Below, one piece after another: positions 1 to 13,270 of a DNA stretch of 60,000 nucleotides. Position 1 is the stretch's first letter. Every line of letters starts with the position of its first letter. The stretch is from Lineus longissimus (lineage: Eukaryota > Nemertea > Pilidiophora > Heteronemertea > Lineidae): positions 13,410,437-13,470,436 of the forward strand of contig NC_088313.1 in the NCBI RefSeq assembly GCF_910592395.1, written 5' to 3'. The translations under genes were made by a program, and so were the position numbers. The notes beneath the pieces were generated by a model. That model saw only the letters and a list, made by a program, of their open reading frames with translations, was not told the DNA's origin and made no database searches.

Positions 1-289
1 GGATGTCACTGCCACTTGAGCTCATGGGCAATCAGATTGACAGGAACTCACTTGGGCCACTGATAGCTTCAATATCAACTTGGGTATGTGAGACATGGAA
101 ATCGGAACTTCAATGTAGGTGATGGGAAGGGATAGTTGTGTTGAGGGCGACGTGGACTAGTCTCAATCTGATCCTTTGGATTCGATACCGGTCAAACACA
201 TGTCACTGTCACTTGAGACCTCGTGCAAGCCACTTTATTGTGCTGCCACATGCATATCCTTTGACTCACATGAAAACCACTATTCCATA
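1..289. other. Non-coding, nothing recognised
   Basis: No gene, repeat or structural signal that I recognise. A 116-codon open frame (138-488) crosses into the following repeat and has no family motif, so I treat it as chance. Confidence 0.4.
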
Positions 290-520
290 TACCTGTTGCC
301 TATACCAGAACAAAGCAAAAGACCCTCTCCAACTGACTATACGAGTAGCTTGTGATGGACTCCACACTGGATGGCATAACAACTGGCCACATGAGCAGCC
401 CGATAGCCTAGAGATAAACACTGCTGGCTACCATGCAATCCTGAGGAGGGGAGAACCCAGGATTGTATGTCTGGATGAACCGGCCTGACTTTCAAGGAAC
501 TAAACTTCTTGGCTGTACAT
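290..520 (+). repeat. Dispersed repeat shared with 31.85-32.04 kb
   Basis: This stretch shares several blocks with 31846-32040: a block containing 'gcaaaagaccc', a following 'gagtagcttg' block, and 'ctttcaaggaactaaa'. The order differs: here the last block comes after the other two, while at 31.86 kb it comes before them. That suggests both derive from a tandemly arranged or rearranged repeat. The family is not recognised. Confidence 0.5.
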
Positions 521-2570
521 AACACAACGTATGAATATTCAAGGGCCTGTTGGAAGAGGCTGAAGCTGTAGTCCCTGGTACTAGATTGTCCATGCCAAGT
601 CAAGTACAAAGACCCAAACAGGTGGAGAGTAGCCTATGGAGGACACCATAAGTCCAGCCAAAATCCAACAGGCTGGTAATTGATGACGACGACGAATGCA
701 ATCTTAAATGTCAGCAATGTCAAATGTCATCATGTTTCAATCTTATTTGGCACAATCATCTACAGAAAGTATCAACTTGATAACAAACCAATCATGAGAA
801 CATCGCATCGCACTGCATTGCAAAAGCCAGACTTTTATCGTAGAGGTAAAGCCCCGCCCCAGAGGGAACAATAAATTTCCAACGGATGAACGTGATTTGA
901 CTTGAGAGGATTAGAAGTCGACCTAAACGGAACTTGAGGAGCAAGAACCGCAGTGTAAAAGTGAGGAGCACAATATCTGTAATTGCTAGTGGGAAACTAA
1001 GCAATTATTTTGCAGTCTGTAAAGCAATTTCGGAGAGATTTACTGCATTTTGAAATGAAATCTGTCGGCAGTTGGAGAAAAGTTGTGATATATTGCACCT
1101 TGGTATGTTCATGCACTGAAAGTAGTGTAAGGGTTTTTTTTCTGAGACCATGCTGATGCTGTTATTTTCCTTGGTGAGCCAACTATGGCAGCAAAACTCA
1201 TCTATTGGTCTTTGTATTGCCCTTGCTGCATCCTCCATAAGGCAATTTTCTTAATGAAAAACATTTCTTCAGTAATGCTTGAAGCTACTTGCCCCAGAAC
1301 CCTGCCAATTGCCCTTTCTGAGGCAAAATTTTGAATGAAGAACACTTCTTTTAGTAACGCTGTGGGAGGGGGTGTATTTGCCCCCTGCCCTCGCCCCTCT
1401 AGCCCTGCCATCAGACATGTCATATCAAACACTCATATTCTGGATAAGGATCATCCCCTGAAACTTTGCAGACTAATCAAAGCTCAGACATCGAAAAAAA
1501 GAAATAACTGCTGTCCCAAATCTGTCACAATAAGTCGTACTGTGTGGGAAATTGATAGGTGTTCTTGTTGGTAATCAAGAACACTGACAGACGAATGTCT
1601 TAAAAGATGTCTTATTTAATACATAGTAGATCAATTTTGATTTTATTGATTTTATGCTCTGGAAGTTAAGACACATTGGAACCTCACTTAAGGAGGACAC
1701 AGTTGGCAGTGCAAGAAAACTGGTCAGACGTTTTTCATTTGATCTCTCGTCTATAAATTAGGACACTTCACTTTGATAGTGTGGGCAGGATCCTATCCCA
1801 TGGGAGTCTGGTTCTGAATTAGATATACAACTAACAGCAACCCAATCAATTGCAGAGGATATGAGAAATTTGACACATCTGTGCGTATCTGACCACATGA
1901 CAGATATCAAATGGTATGCAGAGCAGACAGCCCTTTCAGTCTCTTGATGGTACTCTCCTGTGAAAGCTGGGAGTTGAAAATATTCTCGCCTCATTCGAGA
2001 ATCACAGAATTCCAATTCCTTCTTCTAAATTCGGGGATGTGACAGCTAGCTGCCCAGAGCAAAAAAAACTGAAAAATTTTCACAAAATTTGTCGTGGGAC
2101 TTCCCTTGCAAAAATATGCTTCTATAATCATTTTTTGGTGCGATTTTTAAATTCAAGTTTCTACACAGAGTTAGGGCATAAATATTTCCATTTCCGCTGT
2201 CAAATTAAACCTTTTTCAGGAGGGTAGAAATGGAACTCCTGCAAAAGTTGGAAATGTCTCGACATGAAATTGAACTGTGGTGTTGTTAAATTGGACAAAC
2301 TTTACTAAACTCTATTTGCACTGTGTGTTGTGCAAAGTTGAAGTAGACTGATCAAAGCAAAAGATAACAGTATCTATTTTGTAAACAAAAGAAGTCCTGA
2401 AGTTTAATTGGCCACGTTATCATCACATGACCCATTTGCGTCATTGTGATTTGAATGACGATCCACCACTTTTCAAGTGGCTTTCTTTTCAATTGTTCCC
2501 TGTTCTAGGAAGTTGTTTTCACATCGCTACAGGGCCTCAACTAAGTTTTTCAACAATATATTGGATTATC
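521..2570. other. Non-coding AT-rich stretch
   Basis: I see only short, compositionally ordinary open frames on both strands with no domain motifs and no RNA gene. The 3' end runs into the exon candidate ending at 2742. Confidence 0.4.
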
Positions 2571-2599
2571 CGACTTTTTCTTGCTATCTCAAACCGAGA

Positions 2600-2742
2600 C
2601 TACATCAACTTGTGGACTGAGGCGACACCTTTGAGGGTACACGACACTAATATCGATGGCGTACGCTTGTTTTTCATGTGTGACACCAATGGTGGACAGC
2701 TTGTATCAGAAGCCGCAGGAACACAAACTTGGCAAAAGCAAG
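2600..2742 (+). CDS. Possible VMO-I-like exon (partial gene)
   Basis: An open frame (within 2427-2855) reads into a good splice donor, CAAG|GTAGGT, after base 2742. The last 40 or so residues contain 'DTNIDGVRLFFMC', then a Gly-rich turn and 'GTQTW'. This resembles the repeated module of vitelline membrane outer layer protein I (VMO-I), a secreted beta-prism protein in which a D-T-x-x-N/D-G-[IV]-R-L-x-C core precedes a G-x-W motif. A pyrimidine-rich stretch ends in an AG near 2599, a plausible acceptor, and the exon would end in phase 1. No flanking VMO-I exon was found, and the family call rests on one motif. It could also be a chance open frame. Confidence 0.33.
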
Positions 2743-3288
2743 GTAGGTCACCAAGAGTTATGGGGAGGGGAAAGGGGGCAGGTTTAAGGCGTGGGTGGCT
2801 TTTTACCTTAATATGTTTGTTCCTCTCCTGTTTCATCAGTAAATTATTTTTCTGAAAGTGTTGGAAGTTTCCAATTTTTGGTCCAGTCGGATTGAAATCG
2901 TATAACGTAATAATTCAGTCAGATTTGGAATTTATCAATTCTTTTTGCAATTCAATGATGGGAACTACCACTGCATAGTGGAAGATGACTTGGCAGCTGA
3001 CAGCATGGTTTTAAGGATATTGATAATGCTATTGGTCCTTTAAGGGGTGAGAATGATTTAACAATCAAGTGTTATTGTCAGGTACTATATAACAAACTTC
3101 GGCTACTCATCCATGAAAATATCAATAACAGCATTGTAAACACTTGTGGTGTGCCTCATAAACCATACTCGTCCTACCTGAATACATAATTGACTCTGGC
3201 CAACTATGTAGGGTTTGAAAGACGGTAAAATATCATTTGACTCTAATAACGGTGTCACATGGTAAGGAAAATCGGGAACCTCAATAGC
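2743..3288. other. Non-coding, possible intron
   Basis: If the preceding exon is real, this starts its intron. No other feature recognised. Confidence 0.3.
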
Positions 3289-3365
3289 TCAATTGGAAGT
3301 GCAGTGGACCAGCAATCGAAAGATCTGGGTTTTGAATTTGTTAAGGCAACTTGATTTTTCTGTAC
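3289..3365 (+). repeat. tRNA-derived SINE head
   Basis: The stretch contains an A-box-like 'TAGCTCAATTGGA' and, about 40 bp downstream, a degenerate B-box-like 'GGTTTTGAATTT'. This is the spacing of an internal RNA polymerase III promoter. The sequence does not fold into a clean tRNA and no CCA-ready acceptor stem is seen, so it is a SINE head or tRNA pseudogene rather than a functional tRNA gene. Confidence 0.5.
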
Positions 3366-5900
3366 TAATTTCATTCAATCTCATGAAACACATCAGTGAC
3401 AAGTTTTATAGATACTTTGAGATATATAGCTTCACTTCTATTTTCATGCATTGCTATTGAATTATCGCGCCATGTCCCATTAAGATGTTGTCTTTTGTAT
3501 TAAGAGTACTTGAAATAGATTGCGTAACAGATTGCAAAATTAGCAGTACAGAGCTGAGTATGAAAATCCAACGAAATAATTACCACCTTTGCCAGAAAGA
3601 ACCAATAACTAGAAAAGTCAACTATCCCTGCAGGCAGCATATAATGAGCCTCTTCCAGCCAACAAGTTCTATTGCTGAATTGAACTAATTACTAGCAGCT
3701 AGATTATCTTGAGATAATGCAAGGCTGGGATAATCATTCTAATGAGTGAGAAAAACATGAATAAGACGATGAGAATGTTGCAGGAGATCATGCAAAATTT
3801 ATGTTTCCTCAACAAAAAAGTGCCGCAACTTCATCATCCGATTGATTTTAATAGTTTTTTAATTTTTATACACTGACAAGTTTGATTTAAAGGGGAACGC
3901 CGTTTGTGTTAATACCGGTGGTTCAGGAAAATAGAAGTACACAAGTGCAATTATCAAGCATGCAAATTCCCTAAAACTTGGAATTTATGCTATTTGAATA
4001 TCTGTCGACACCATGACATTGTTAAAATTTATATTCAGCGCATATTTACAAAATCAATTTTTTAAAAAATAAGAGCTCAATGGCGAGTATTAGAAATAAC
4101 GGGGTATAGGCCTTTGGGGGGGGGGGGGAACCTCCGATGCACTACTCAGCAAAGTGCTTTCTGAGGGAGTTCCCTACATACTCTGAGGTGATAACATGAA
4201 TAATGCTGAAATTTCTTCCAATTACTGCTCTTCCTGAATCCCCAAAGACCATTACAAAACCATTCCGTATTATCCGTCATCATCATCTGAGGGCAGTAGG
4301 TTATAATGATGAGAGAAACGCAGCCTTGTTAGCGTAATGAACCAGGTTGGCGAACATGACAGTGTTAAATGAGGGTTAGTTCAGGGCGAGAAGGCATATG
4401 CATATTGGTAAATCTGGAAGGATGGGAGTGACGCTTTGAGAGGGATGAATGGGTATGGATGGATGAGGCTGGAGCAGGGAATGAATATCACCAACCCTAT
4501 CTTGATATTCACTATCAATTGTAATTTTACCCGTTGATGTGTGGTTTTTGAATTTGGGTCCTTTTACGAAGGCATTAAGTTTGTTTTGTTTATCAGTCAG
4601 ATGTTCGCAATGTTCGATGCTAATATGGCGAGAGTACCTCAGGGTCGTTAGGGCTCGACGTCATGGAACGTGGTGAAGTTGTGACATCATTTACGTCAGA
4701 GCCAGTCGTGATCAGGCGATACGATGACATCATAGACGATCACCAACAGGAAAATCTTGCCTCTTGTTCAGTAATATAGATGTCCTTTGAAGTAATGAAT
4801 AAGGAATTATTTCAACGAGCAAATCTGCCCATTTGGGGGAGGGGGGCATTTTCATACGACAGGGAAAACTGGAGCTAGAAACCAAGAGAACAAGGCATAT
4901 TCTACCCAAGGGAACACAGATAATGGGCAATACTTTTAACCATATTGGCAACATATTAGCGCTGGGATATGATGCCAGGGAAATTATGCTCGATTAGGAT
5001 GGAACAGGAGACTGGAAGAAATATTTCCAGTGGTCAAATTAGAAGCAGAGCTGCTTTTGGACGTCAAAGTCATGTCACTGACACACATTGCACACTGGAC
5101 CTACATTGCACTCAATGGTGCAGCAACGGCAACAGTGAATTGTGGTGATATCGACCAAGACGTTATGCACACTTGTCGGCAAGGTCATGGACACAAGCTT
5201 ATGTCCAAAATCGATTATTACGTTACGTCTCTTACCCGGTACTTGAAATCAATGTGCCCGTAGAACTATTTCTACCATTCGTAGAACGACTCCAGCACTC
5301 CATTTCCAACCGAGACTGATATTCTTCGAATTACATGTAGCTCATCTGTGATTCCACCCACATCAGACAACAGGTTCGGGCACGGAGAGGAAACTAATAC
5401 TGATTAATGTAACGTGCAGACCAATGTCCATGATATTTAATGTGTAACTGAACCAGGAACGACATTGCGATTCTTTTTTCGTGTGAAGCACATCATATTG
5501 CCATTCATCCAAATCTTCTTATAAGATTTTAGTTCCCCTAGAAACTACTTCTGGGAGTTCGTATTGTATTGATTCTTTTAGTTACCAAACACAGGTGGAG
5601 AATATCAAATAACCTCTTACGATTAATGATATCCCGCTATTCTAATGAATTTAGTCCTCTCAAAGGAAATTCGATAAGAAGATATAAATCAATATATTCA
5701 TGGCTCTTATTCATGTCGTTTCATGTTGCAATTTATGGTTACTCCTGGCCCATAGTCTCTCCTTTAGATTTACTAAATACTTATTCAGGCGCTTTGACAA
5801 TGTGCTTCAAAAATTTGTCTACTTAATTTGGGAAAGTTGTGGACTCAGTCTTTTAAAGACTGCCAGTTTTTAAAGTCAAAGGTGAATGTAGTTATATTTC
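3366..5900. other. Non-coding; one 13-bp poly-G tract
   Basis: No convincing gene. A run of 13 G lies at 4116-4128. Other short open frames (for example 5030-5263 and 5569-5826) carry no recognisable domain. Confidence 0.35.
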
Positions 5901-5924
5901 ATCAAAACTTGCCATTGGAAGATG

Positions 5925-7430
5925 AAGCTGACAGAATGTTGTCAGTAACTTCTAAGACTTGACTTTGAACCTGATCCCATGACAGTGTGAGGTCTAATGT
6001 TAACTGTAACTTTATATAGAACCAAGGATTATACATCTGGTACACTCACTGTAGATACAACATACCTGTGGTTTCTGATTTCTGAGACCTGAAGACTGGA
6101 GTTTGATGTAGACCTAAAGGTATAACTGAGTATCTGATAGGATAAAATATTTCATAGCTTTTCAAAAGCACAAAGTTCACATCATCTGACAGTTCCCAGT
6201 TGTGTTATCCTTGGTTAAAGATATCATCTCTTTCAGTAAATCCCCATTAAGATTTTCCATGTTGAGACTAACATTCTGTTAAACATGGTTTTGAACAACC
6301 CATCCCTGAACTTGAAAACTGCCACAGTCAAATAAGCGTTAAGACTGATGGTGGCCAAAGGAAATCAAAATATCTTGCAGATACAACATTAGAAGCATTA
6401 CTATGTCCTGAATTTGAACATCATCAATATTGCAACAGTACGTGACACCAAGCAAACATGAACTGATTTGCAGACATATTGATTCCTGGACCCAGGGGTA
6501 TAAGATTGTGTGAGGACTGATGTTTGATACATAGACCCCTGGGGATCAAAGTATCCGGCAGCCTCATCCAATCCAACAACAACCATCGCCATACCAATAT
6601 TGACAATTGTGGGTAGAGTTTCATGAAGAAATATAAATTTCTTTTCCTCTTTTACACTTTGCCTCCAATATGATTATTCACCTCTGCCAATGAAAGGTTA
6701 GGCTGACAGAACATTAGCTGTAATTTCTAAGACTTGACCTTGAAACTTCATCAATATCACAGCATTATGTGAAACCAAGCCAACAGACTGACTGGTTGTA
6801 ACATTAGTGGCCTTGATGCATGGACCCAGGGGTAACAGATAGTGTGAGAACTGATATTTGATATTACCGGCGAGGGGATCAAAGTATCCGACAGCCTCAT
6901 CTCATCTCTTCCAATGACAACCATCGCCATACCAATATTGACAGGTGTAGGTTGAGTTTCTTGTACAGATATCGATTTTTAACACTTTTTTTCTAATATA
7001 ACCATAAAGGTTAGGCTACTTTGCCCCACCACCTGTGCCAGTGAAAGGTTAGGTTGACAGAACATAAGCAGTAATTCTTAAAGACCTGACCTTGAAACCT
7101 CATCAATATTATAACTCTAGGTGGCACCAAACCAGCAGACTGGCTGGTAGTAATATTGGTAGAGGCAAAAGACAGTGTGAGGACTGATAATTGATACATA
7201 GATTCAGGGGGATCAAAGTATCCAGCAGGCGCCAACAGACTGGTCGGCAGTAATACTGTTGGTTATTGATGCCTGGACACAGAGGTCTGATAGGGTGATG
7301 AATGGTGTTTGATAGACCAGCCCAGGGGGATCAACATATCCAGCAGGCTTAGGTCTCATCCAATATCATCAACTACCACAATGTTAAAACGACAGGTGTT
7401 GGTTGGGTTTCTGGAGGAAGTTCCAGTAAT
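5925..7430 (+). repeat. Diverged tandem array, period about 332 bp
   Basis: Blocks such as 'gatcaaagtatccggcagcc' and 'accatcgccataccaatatt' recur near 6546, 6878, 7210 and (partly) 7329. An accompanying 'ctgacagaacatta' / 'gacttgaccttgaaa' block recurs near 5930, 6705 and 7053. The spacing is about 332-348 bp, with one shortened unit at the 3' end. Copies are strongly diverged. No coding function is evident. Confidence 0.6.
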
Positions 7431-9940
7431 GATTTAACACTTTTTCTGAATCAGAACCTACATGTCATCAGATATTCTGTGACTGTTTTTAGAGGGTAGA
7501 TTTAACTACAAAGACCAAAACTGATTATCGGTACCCACACAGACTTTTGGTGAAATCGTAAAGACTCCAGCAGATGTGGTGAGCACCATCGCCGGGCCTT
7601 GCAGGTGGAGCAACCACCATCTTTGGCAAAGTAGAGGCTCATCGACAGAGACATTGAGTGGGCTGAAGGAGGTCAATAAAGGAAGACAAAGACACAACTC
7701 CTGACGGGCTATGTCATGCAATGCGCAATCAATCGTCTACTTGAGATGGCAGAGGGGAGAGGAGGGGAGTCATTACCCACCTGGTGTTAAAGCCAAGGCA
7801 AGGCAGGCAATACAAAGAATCTGGAGCAGGCAAACTCAGCCACTAAGTAATGGGCAGATGTTGCTCCGCAACTACTTTCCGGGCATCAATTATCTCTATT
7901 TAGCAGCTAGAGAATGCCTCACCAAGCTGTGCTCCCGGCAAAATGAATATTATTCGCCTCATTTCCCCAGCCATGGCTACAAGTGCATATCGGGGGAATT
8001 CTATTTCCTGGTGCCAAAGGTGAATTGTTCTCTTAGGAAGCGAGAAAGATAGATAGATAAATTGGAGATTTATCAATACGATGCATTAGTATCGCTGCCG
8101 GCGGAACTGAGAAAGATGCAGACGCCCAACGTGATGTGATGACTATGAGTTACGTGTATCATATACTCATAGGTAAATGTGACAAAGTGTCAATGTTGGC
8201 AGAATCAGGACCACATCAAAGAGGTTGCTTGTTGGTAGGGTCAGGGAGGGCAGTAATAAAAGGTGCCACATACTTAAAGGTACATTATGGCCACCTATAA
8301 CAAATTGAATAGCAGAAGGTAGCTCCATAGATTTGACGATCCATATTCCTGTGGAAGCATAACTTATGAAGCCATAATGTAACAGTGTGATTAGGAAAGC
8401 TTAGAAGGAAGTCTTTTGGACTCTTTAATGAAAATATAGTATACCACTCGCAAGAAGGGCTGCTGCCCCTCTATTTGAAAAACCACTGAGATTCTCAGTT
8501 TTAACCTAATCTTCTCATAACATTGACCAATCACACCTAAAAACGACCTAGTAACACAAACAGATTCAGCTACTTAGTCAAAAAAAGGCACCTATGAATA
8601 CCTTACGTTAGGGAAACTGAATCAACATCTCCCACATGTAACTGTCATTTGCGACACACCCTCGCATAACAAACTTCAAACAAGGTTTATTAGCGAGGTC
8701 AGCTTTCCATTAGCCAACAGAGATCAAATCTGCCTAGAAAATTGGCAAAATTTGCACAGGTCATGCTTCCAATAAAGCAATCAAGCCAAGTGATTGGCCA
8801 CGCAACAGTTTTGTGGATGAGAGAACTGATTTGATCTTTTTCTATTACGGACGTTCGACTTGATTGCACGCAACAATACATCTGACATATCGGAAAATCA
8901 AAGAATCTGATCGTGAGAAAAAATTAGACAAATGATTGCCTTTATTGGCATTATATTATTGCCTCGCTGAATTGTCATTGGTTGTTCTGCAATCTGATTC
9001 GGTATTTGCTGTTGATTTTTACGACAGCAGAATTTTCTTTTCTGTTCATGAGAGCAGAAGGAATGTGATTTTGTCACTGGAACACAACAGCTATTGGGAG
9101 GCAAAGGTGGCCAATTCAGCCAGGGACTGAAAGACATCATCAATAAATAAGAGTTCCAATCAGCAAAAGGAGGATGGTGTGCGCCCTTGAGTGCAAACAA
9201 GACGTTCTTAAAACTGAGATTGCCCAACACGTTCAAGTTCAATGAGCCATACCTCGTATTATAAACACAATGACTGAAATACTAATAAGGTTCTGGAATC
9301 TGAAAACATAGCAACTTCCTCTTATCTATATCCCATTGACACTAACGCTGCCAAAAGTACCGGAAAGATAACCAAATTCTACATCCAATAATTCTGCTAG
9401 TTCAATGGCGAGAATACTAATACGAACTATCGAAGTTTTCTGAATCCAAATCATGGTTTTTGTATTATATGCGAGATATTATTTGCATGTATGTAATTAA
9501 CCTTAACATATGCTCAGAAGGATCAAGTACTGCATCCTCCTTGCACAGGATTGGAACTCTCTTTATTTGATGATGTCGTTCTGTCCCTGCTAGAATTGGC
9601 TGCCATTGCCTCCGACTCGCCTTTATTGAGCCATTTCACTATCGTAAGACTTTTCGGGCCTCTAGTTACTTGAAAGGATGTGACATGCTTAAAATGATAC
9701 ATCCAAACATTTTGATTGAGAGTGTTTTATTTCAAACGTAAGTTTTTGTAATCTTATCCCAAAAGTGAGTCAAAATCTGTGGCCGCAGCAATTTCCAGTC
9801 CCGATTACACTGCGCGATTGCAATGAACATAATGTACAGTTACCAATACAACATGGGAGCTAATACTGGCAGAGAGAATATGCGTGAATACTATGTCTGC
9901 TTTGGAGAATGCAAGCAATGTCACCTGCAACAATGCCATA
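7431..9940. other. Non-coding, no feature recognised
   Basis: The longest plus frame (7711-8052, 113 codons) and minus frame (8898-9242) show no family motif and no convincing exon boundaries. I see no RNA gene or repeat structure. Confidence 0.35.
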
Positions 9941-9949
9941 CTACAACTA

Positions 9950-10500
9950 TCACCAACCCAAAATGACATTTCAAATATTTCATACTCCATCATCACACAC
10001 TCCCCCTCAGATCACTGTCAACCTTTCCATGGACAGAACCTACAACATGATAGGCCTACCTAAAATACACAGTATATAAGTGGAGAAAAACACTGTCACC
10101 TAAGCTGTCAACTTAACCCAAATGACATTTCAAATATTCCTAGCTCCATGGTGACAACTCCCCCACACATCCTTTGTCGACATCGTCATTATAGACACTA
10201 CTGAATGAAACATGGTAAGATACATGTACCTAAAATAACAGCCTGAGAAGAGTGAGGATGTACCAATCATACCAATTTGCCGGAAGCTGACTTAGTCCAT
10301 GGTGCTTCATGAAATATCAGTGACCATGACGCCCAAACATATGGGTGTGACACCCAAACATATGGGTGTGGCATCCAAACATATGGGTGTGGCACCCAAA
10401 CATATGGTAAGTTATCTAAAATAACATTGTCTCTGAGAAGAGTGAAGATGGACCATAATATCACTTATTGCCAGAAGCTGACTATGCCTGCAGTGCGACC
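9950..10500 (+). repeat. Local duplication around a 21-bp array
   Basis: 'acccaaatgacatttcaaat' occurs near 9957 and again near 10117. A longer block ('gagaagagtgaggatg' to 'ggaagctgac') near 10245 is repeated near 10435. These bracket the 21-bp palindromic array at 10331-10407. This is best read as one locally duplicated repeat. Confidence 0.5.
10331..10407. repeat. Four 21-bp units with palindromic core
   Basis: Four near-identical units of 21 bp (unit starts spaced 10333, 10354, 10375, 10396), each carrying the self-complementary core 'acccaaacatatgggt' or a close variant. Each unit can form a small hairpin. Confidence 0.8.
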
Positions 10501-10529
10501 AAAACATCACTGACAAGACAATCAGAAAC

Positions 10530-10970
10530 AGTAAAATTATTATCATTATCTTTATGATGCTACAATAGAAGGTGACTCACTATGAAATAAAGTTTACATG
10601 ATCATCTTTCCTGATATTTTATCCTAAGTTGTCATTTTCAAACAACTCCTTCCTCCTGTCACTTGTGCTATCTAAATATAACGGAAAAGACAATGTTTTG
10701 TATGTTTTTGTCACCAACAACGATGACACCCAATTGGTAAAAACGATCATTATCATCTTTATGATGCTACCTTAGAAGTCAACTGGCTTTGAAACAATCT
10801 TTATTGATATCAAAAATAGTACATCATTCCAACCAATAACGATGAAGCCTGATTGGTAAAAAATATTCTTATCATCTCGACAATGCTACCATCGAAGTAG
10901 ACTGGCTATGAAGTAATCTTTACAAGATGATATTTCCCGATATTTTGTCCTTCGTTGCCATGGAACCCTT
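10530..10970 (+). repeat. Three diverged tandem units
   Basis: A block with 'tcattatcatctttatgatg', followed by 'ctatgaaataa' and 'cctgatattttatcc'-like sequence, recurs near 10535, 10745 and 10865. No gene is seen. Confidence 0.45.
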
Positions 10971-12280
10971 CCTCCCACCTCCCAGTACAATAAGGCAACG
11001 TCAAGGTCGCTTACACTCCCGATGACTCACTGCTCAAGAACCCTTCCTCGTCGACTCAATCAATACACTAACTCTCAATTCCCTTTTGAACCCTTCCCTG
11101 TCGCTGTCAATCAGTATCAAACTGTCCCTGTAAACTTTTGACCTCCCACTAAGCCAGTCTGGTCCAGGATTGGCTTCCTGGCACGCACAGCCCGACCATG
11201 AATAAACCTCGCTGTGATAGCGACGAGTAGATTAATCTTGTGCTCACATTATCATCTGGCGAAAAAGGGAGGGAGTGGTAGTTTAAAACGACAATGGATT
11301 AGAATGATGGACCCAGCTGCGGTACTACTTCACCATTATCGAGCACCTTAATCGAAGATTGTAGCCAAAGATAAGCAAAAGGATTTTTCAAAACATTATT
11401 CGTGTGACTGTAACAAGGGATGCAGCAGTGCTCTCAGTATCACTTAGATATAGCAGGAAACAGATTGTTTTAGATGGCATTGGACTAGGGAATAAGTTAG
11501 ATGCACACTTAAGTGAGTTGCACACTATGCCAGATGCACACTATGTCAGATGCACTGAAAACAAATCCCACCAGTTTTGCAGATTTAGGACTTCACTAGA
11601 GACGTAAGATCTGAGCATGGAGCTAAAATCATCTTTCAAACTTGTCCTTCATGTGTGAATTCCGTCAAAATTGATCTATTGCAATGTCCAACGGCTTTAA
11701 AACTGTCCATCAAAAACTTCAAACTGGATTATTTAAGCAGTTCTTGTTTTCTCTTCGTAGTAGAAGACTTTGGCGGCTCTAACAGATTTCAGATCCTGCG
11801 AAATTCTCCACAGAGAACACTTAATGGATGATGTACGATGACTTCCGGTGTCTTTCCCAATTAGCCTGGTCAGAAGCGCTTCGCACGTATTCTGCAATTA
11901 GCGCAATTCATGAAAGGCTTCTGTAGAGATTCATTCCAGAGTGATGTACATGTAACCCATTGCCATTCTCGTAGAAATGTGGTAGCGCAAGTGAACGGAC
12001 GTCTCCCACATATCCTAAGGACTGGCATGTAATCAATCAACACACCATTCACCTCATGGCTTAGCACTTCCTACCAGGTATAAATAGGCACTGGAAAACA
12101 TAACTTTTAGCACATTTTTATCTAAAATTTTCCCGATTTTTATTCAGACGGCTTAGGAATTTCCTTTACATTATTTATAGGGAAAAAAAATGTTTCCAAT
12201 CTTTAAAAATTGAGATTTTTTCGCGTGCGAAAGCCAAGAGAATTGATGACGAGCTTAAACTTGTCTGTTTACTGTTCATA
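10971..12280. other. Non-coding, nothing recognised
   Basis: Only short open frames without motifs. 'cagatgcacactatg' is locally repeated near 11525-11550. Confidence 0.35.
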
Positions 12281-13200
12281 CAGTCTTTGGTGTACACTCT
12301 GACTAACATGTCAAATAACACCGATCTTACAGCACAAGGAAACACTTCTCCCAAAGTAACACTTGTCTCGATCTTCAAACCAATAACACTTCATGGATTA
12401 CCGCCTTTGGGGAACACAGCTTTTCAAGAACATGTTCTCAAATTCGCTCTGCTTGATGCGCCCTTCTCATTTAAAGCTAATGAACAAGGGAACAAACTTC
12501 AAAGGTAGTGCTTCCGGTATTGCTTCCAGGTGCATTAGTGACTGAAATAAGGCACGTCACAGAATTTCTCCTTCGTGGATTAGCTCCTTATTTAACCGAC
12601 ACACTCAGTCGTTTAGGAACAATCATTTCAGCAACATGGTATTTTACTCATGCAGAATGAGCTGACAGAACAAGGGTCTTTAAATGATTCTCCTTTTGGA
12701 TTAGGTCTTGCTCTGGAATCGGAAGTCTTTGGAGGAGGATTTATCAGTTTAAATGAAAAGTTTACAATGTCTATTTCAAGCTGCAGGGTGGAAAATGTAT
12801 GGGACAATTTCCCCGGACTTTGGGCCCATGTCACACCGTCTAACTGCATTTCTGTTCGTTGCACCTTTCCAATAATCAGCAAAGAGCTAGGGAACAGAGG
12901 TCTAAAGTGACATATTATTGATCTTCACACAATACCGCTTTATGGATTAGCATTTCATCAGGAATGCATGTTCTCCAGTGGAAACATCACAGCAAGATGC
13001 TTTAACTGATTGCACGAGGCATTCTCCTCAAAGTGAGCTCAAAGAACAAAGGAACCAATTTCTAAACAGAGTGAGATAACAGCAAGTTGACAACATCCAT
13101 CTTCATACAATTCTACTTTATGGATAGCTCCTCATAAGATATTCACATTCTCTGGGTCGCAGCAATTCGCCAAGATGTTTTTCTAGTTGTTCTAAGACGT
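12281..13200. repeat. Degenerate repeat cluster
   Basis: Loosely repeated phrases ('atggattagc' variants, 'ggaacacagc', 'ttctc') recur through the stretch and look like an eroded array. Bases ~12770-12845 match 22838-22905 in inverted orientation (both contain a 'caagctgcagggtggaaaat'-type block), so a dispersed repeat is embedded here. Open frames of 73-86 codons are not convincing genes. Confidence 0.4.
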
Positions 13201-13270
13201 GGAAATAAGCAATATCGGTACTTTTGATTGAAGTCCATTCGATTAATCTTCTTGGTCATTTTGAGAACGT

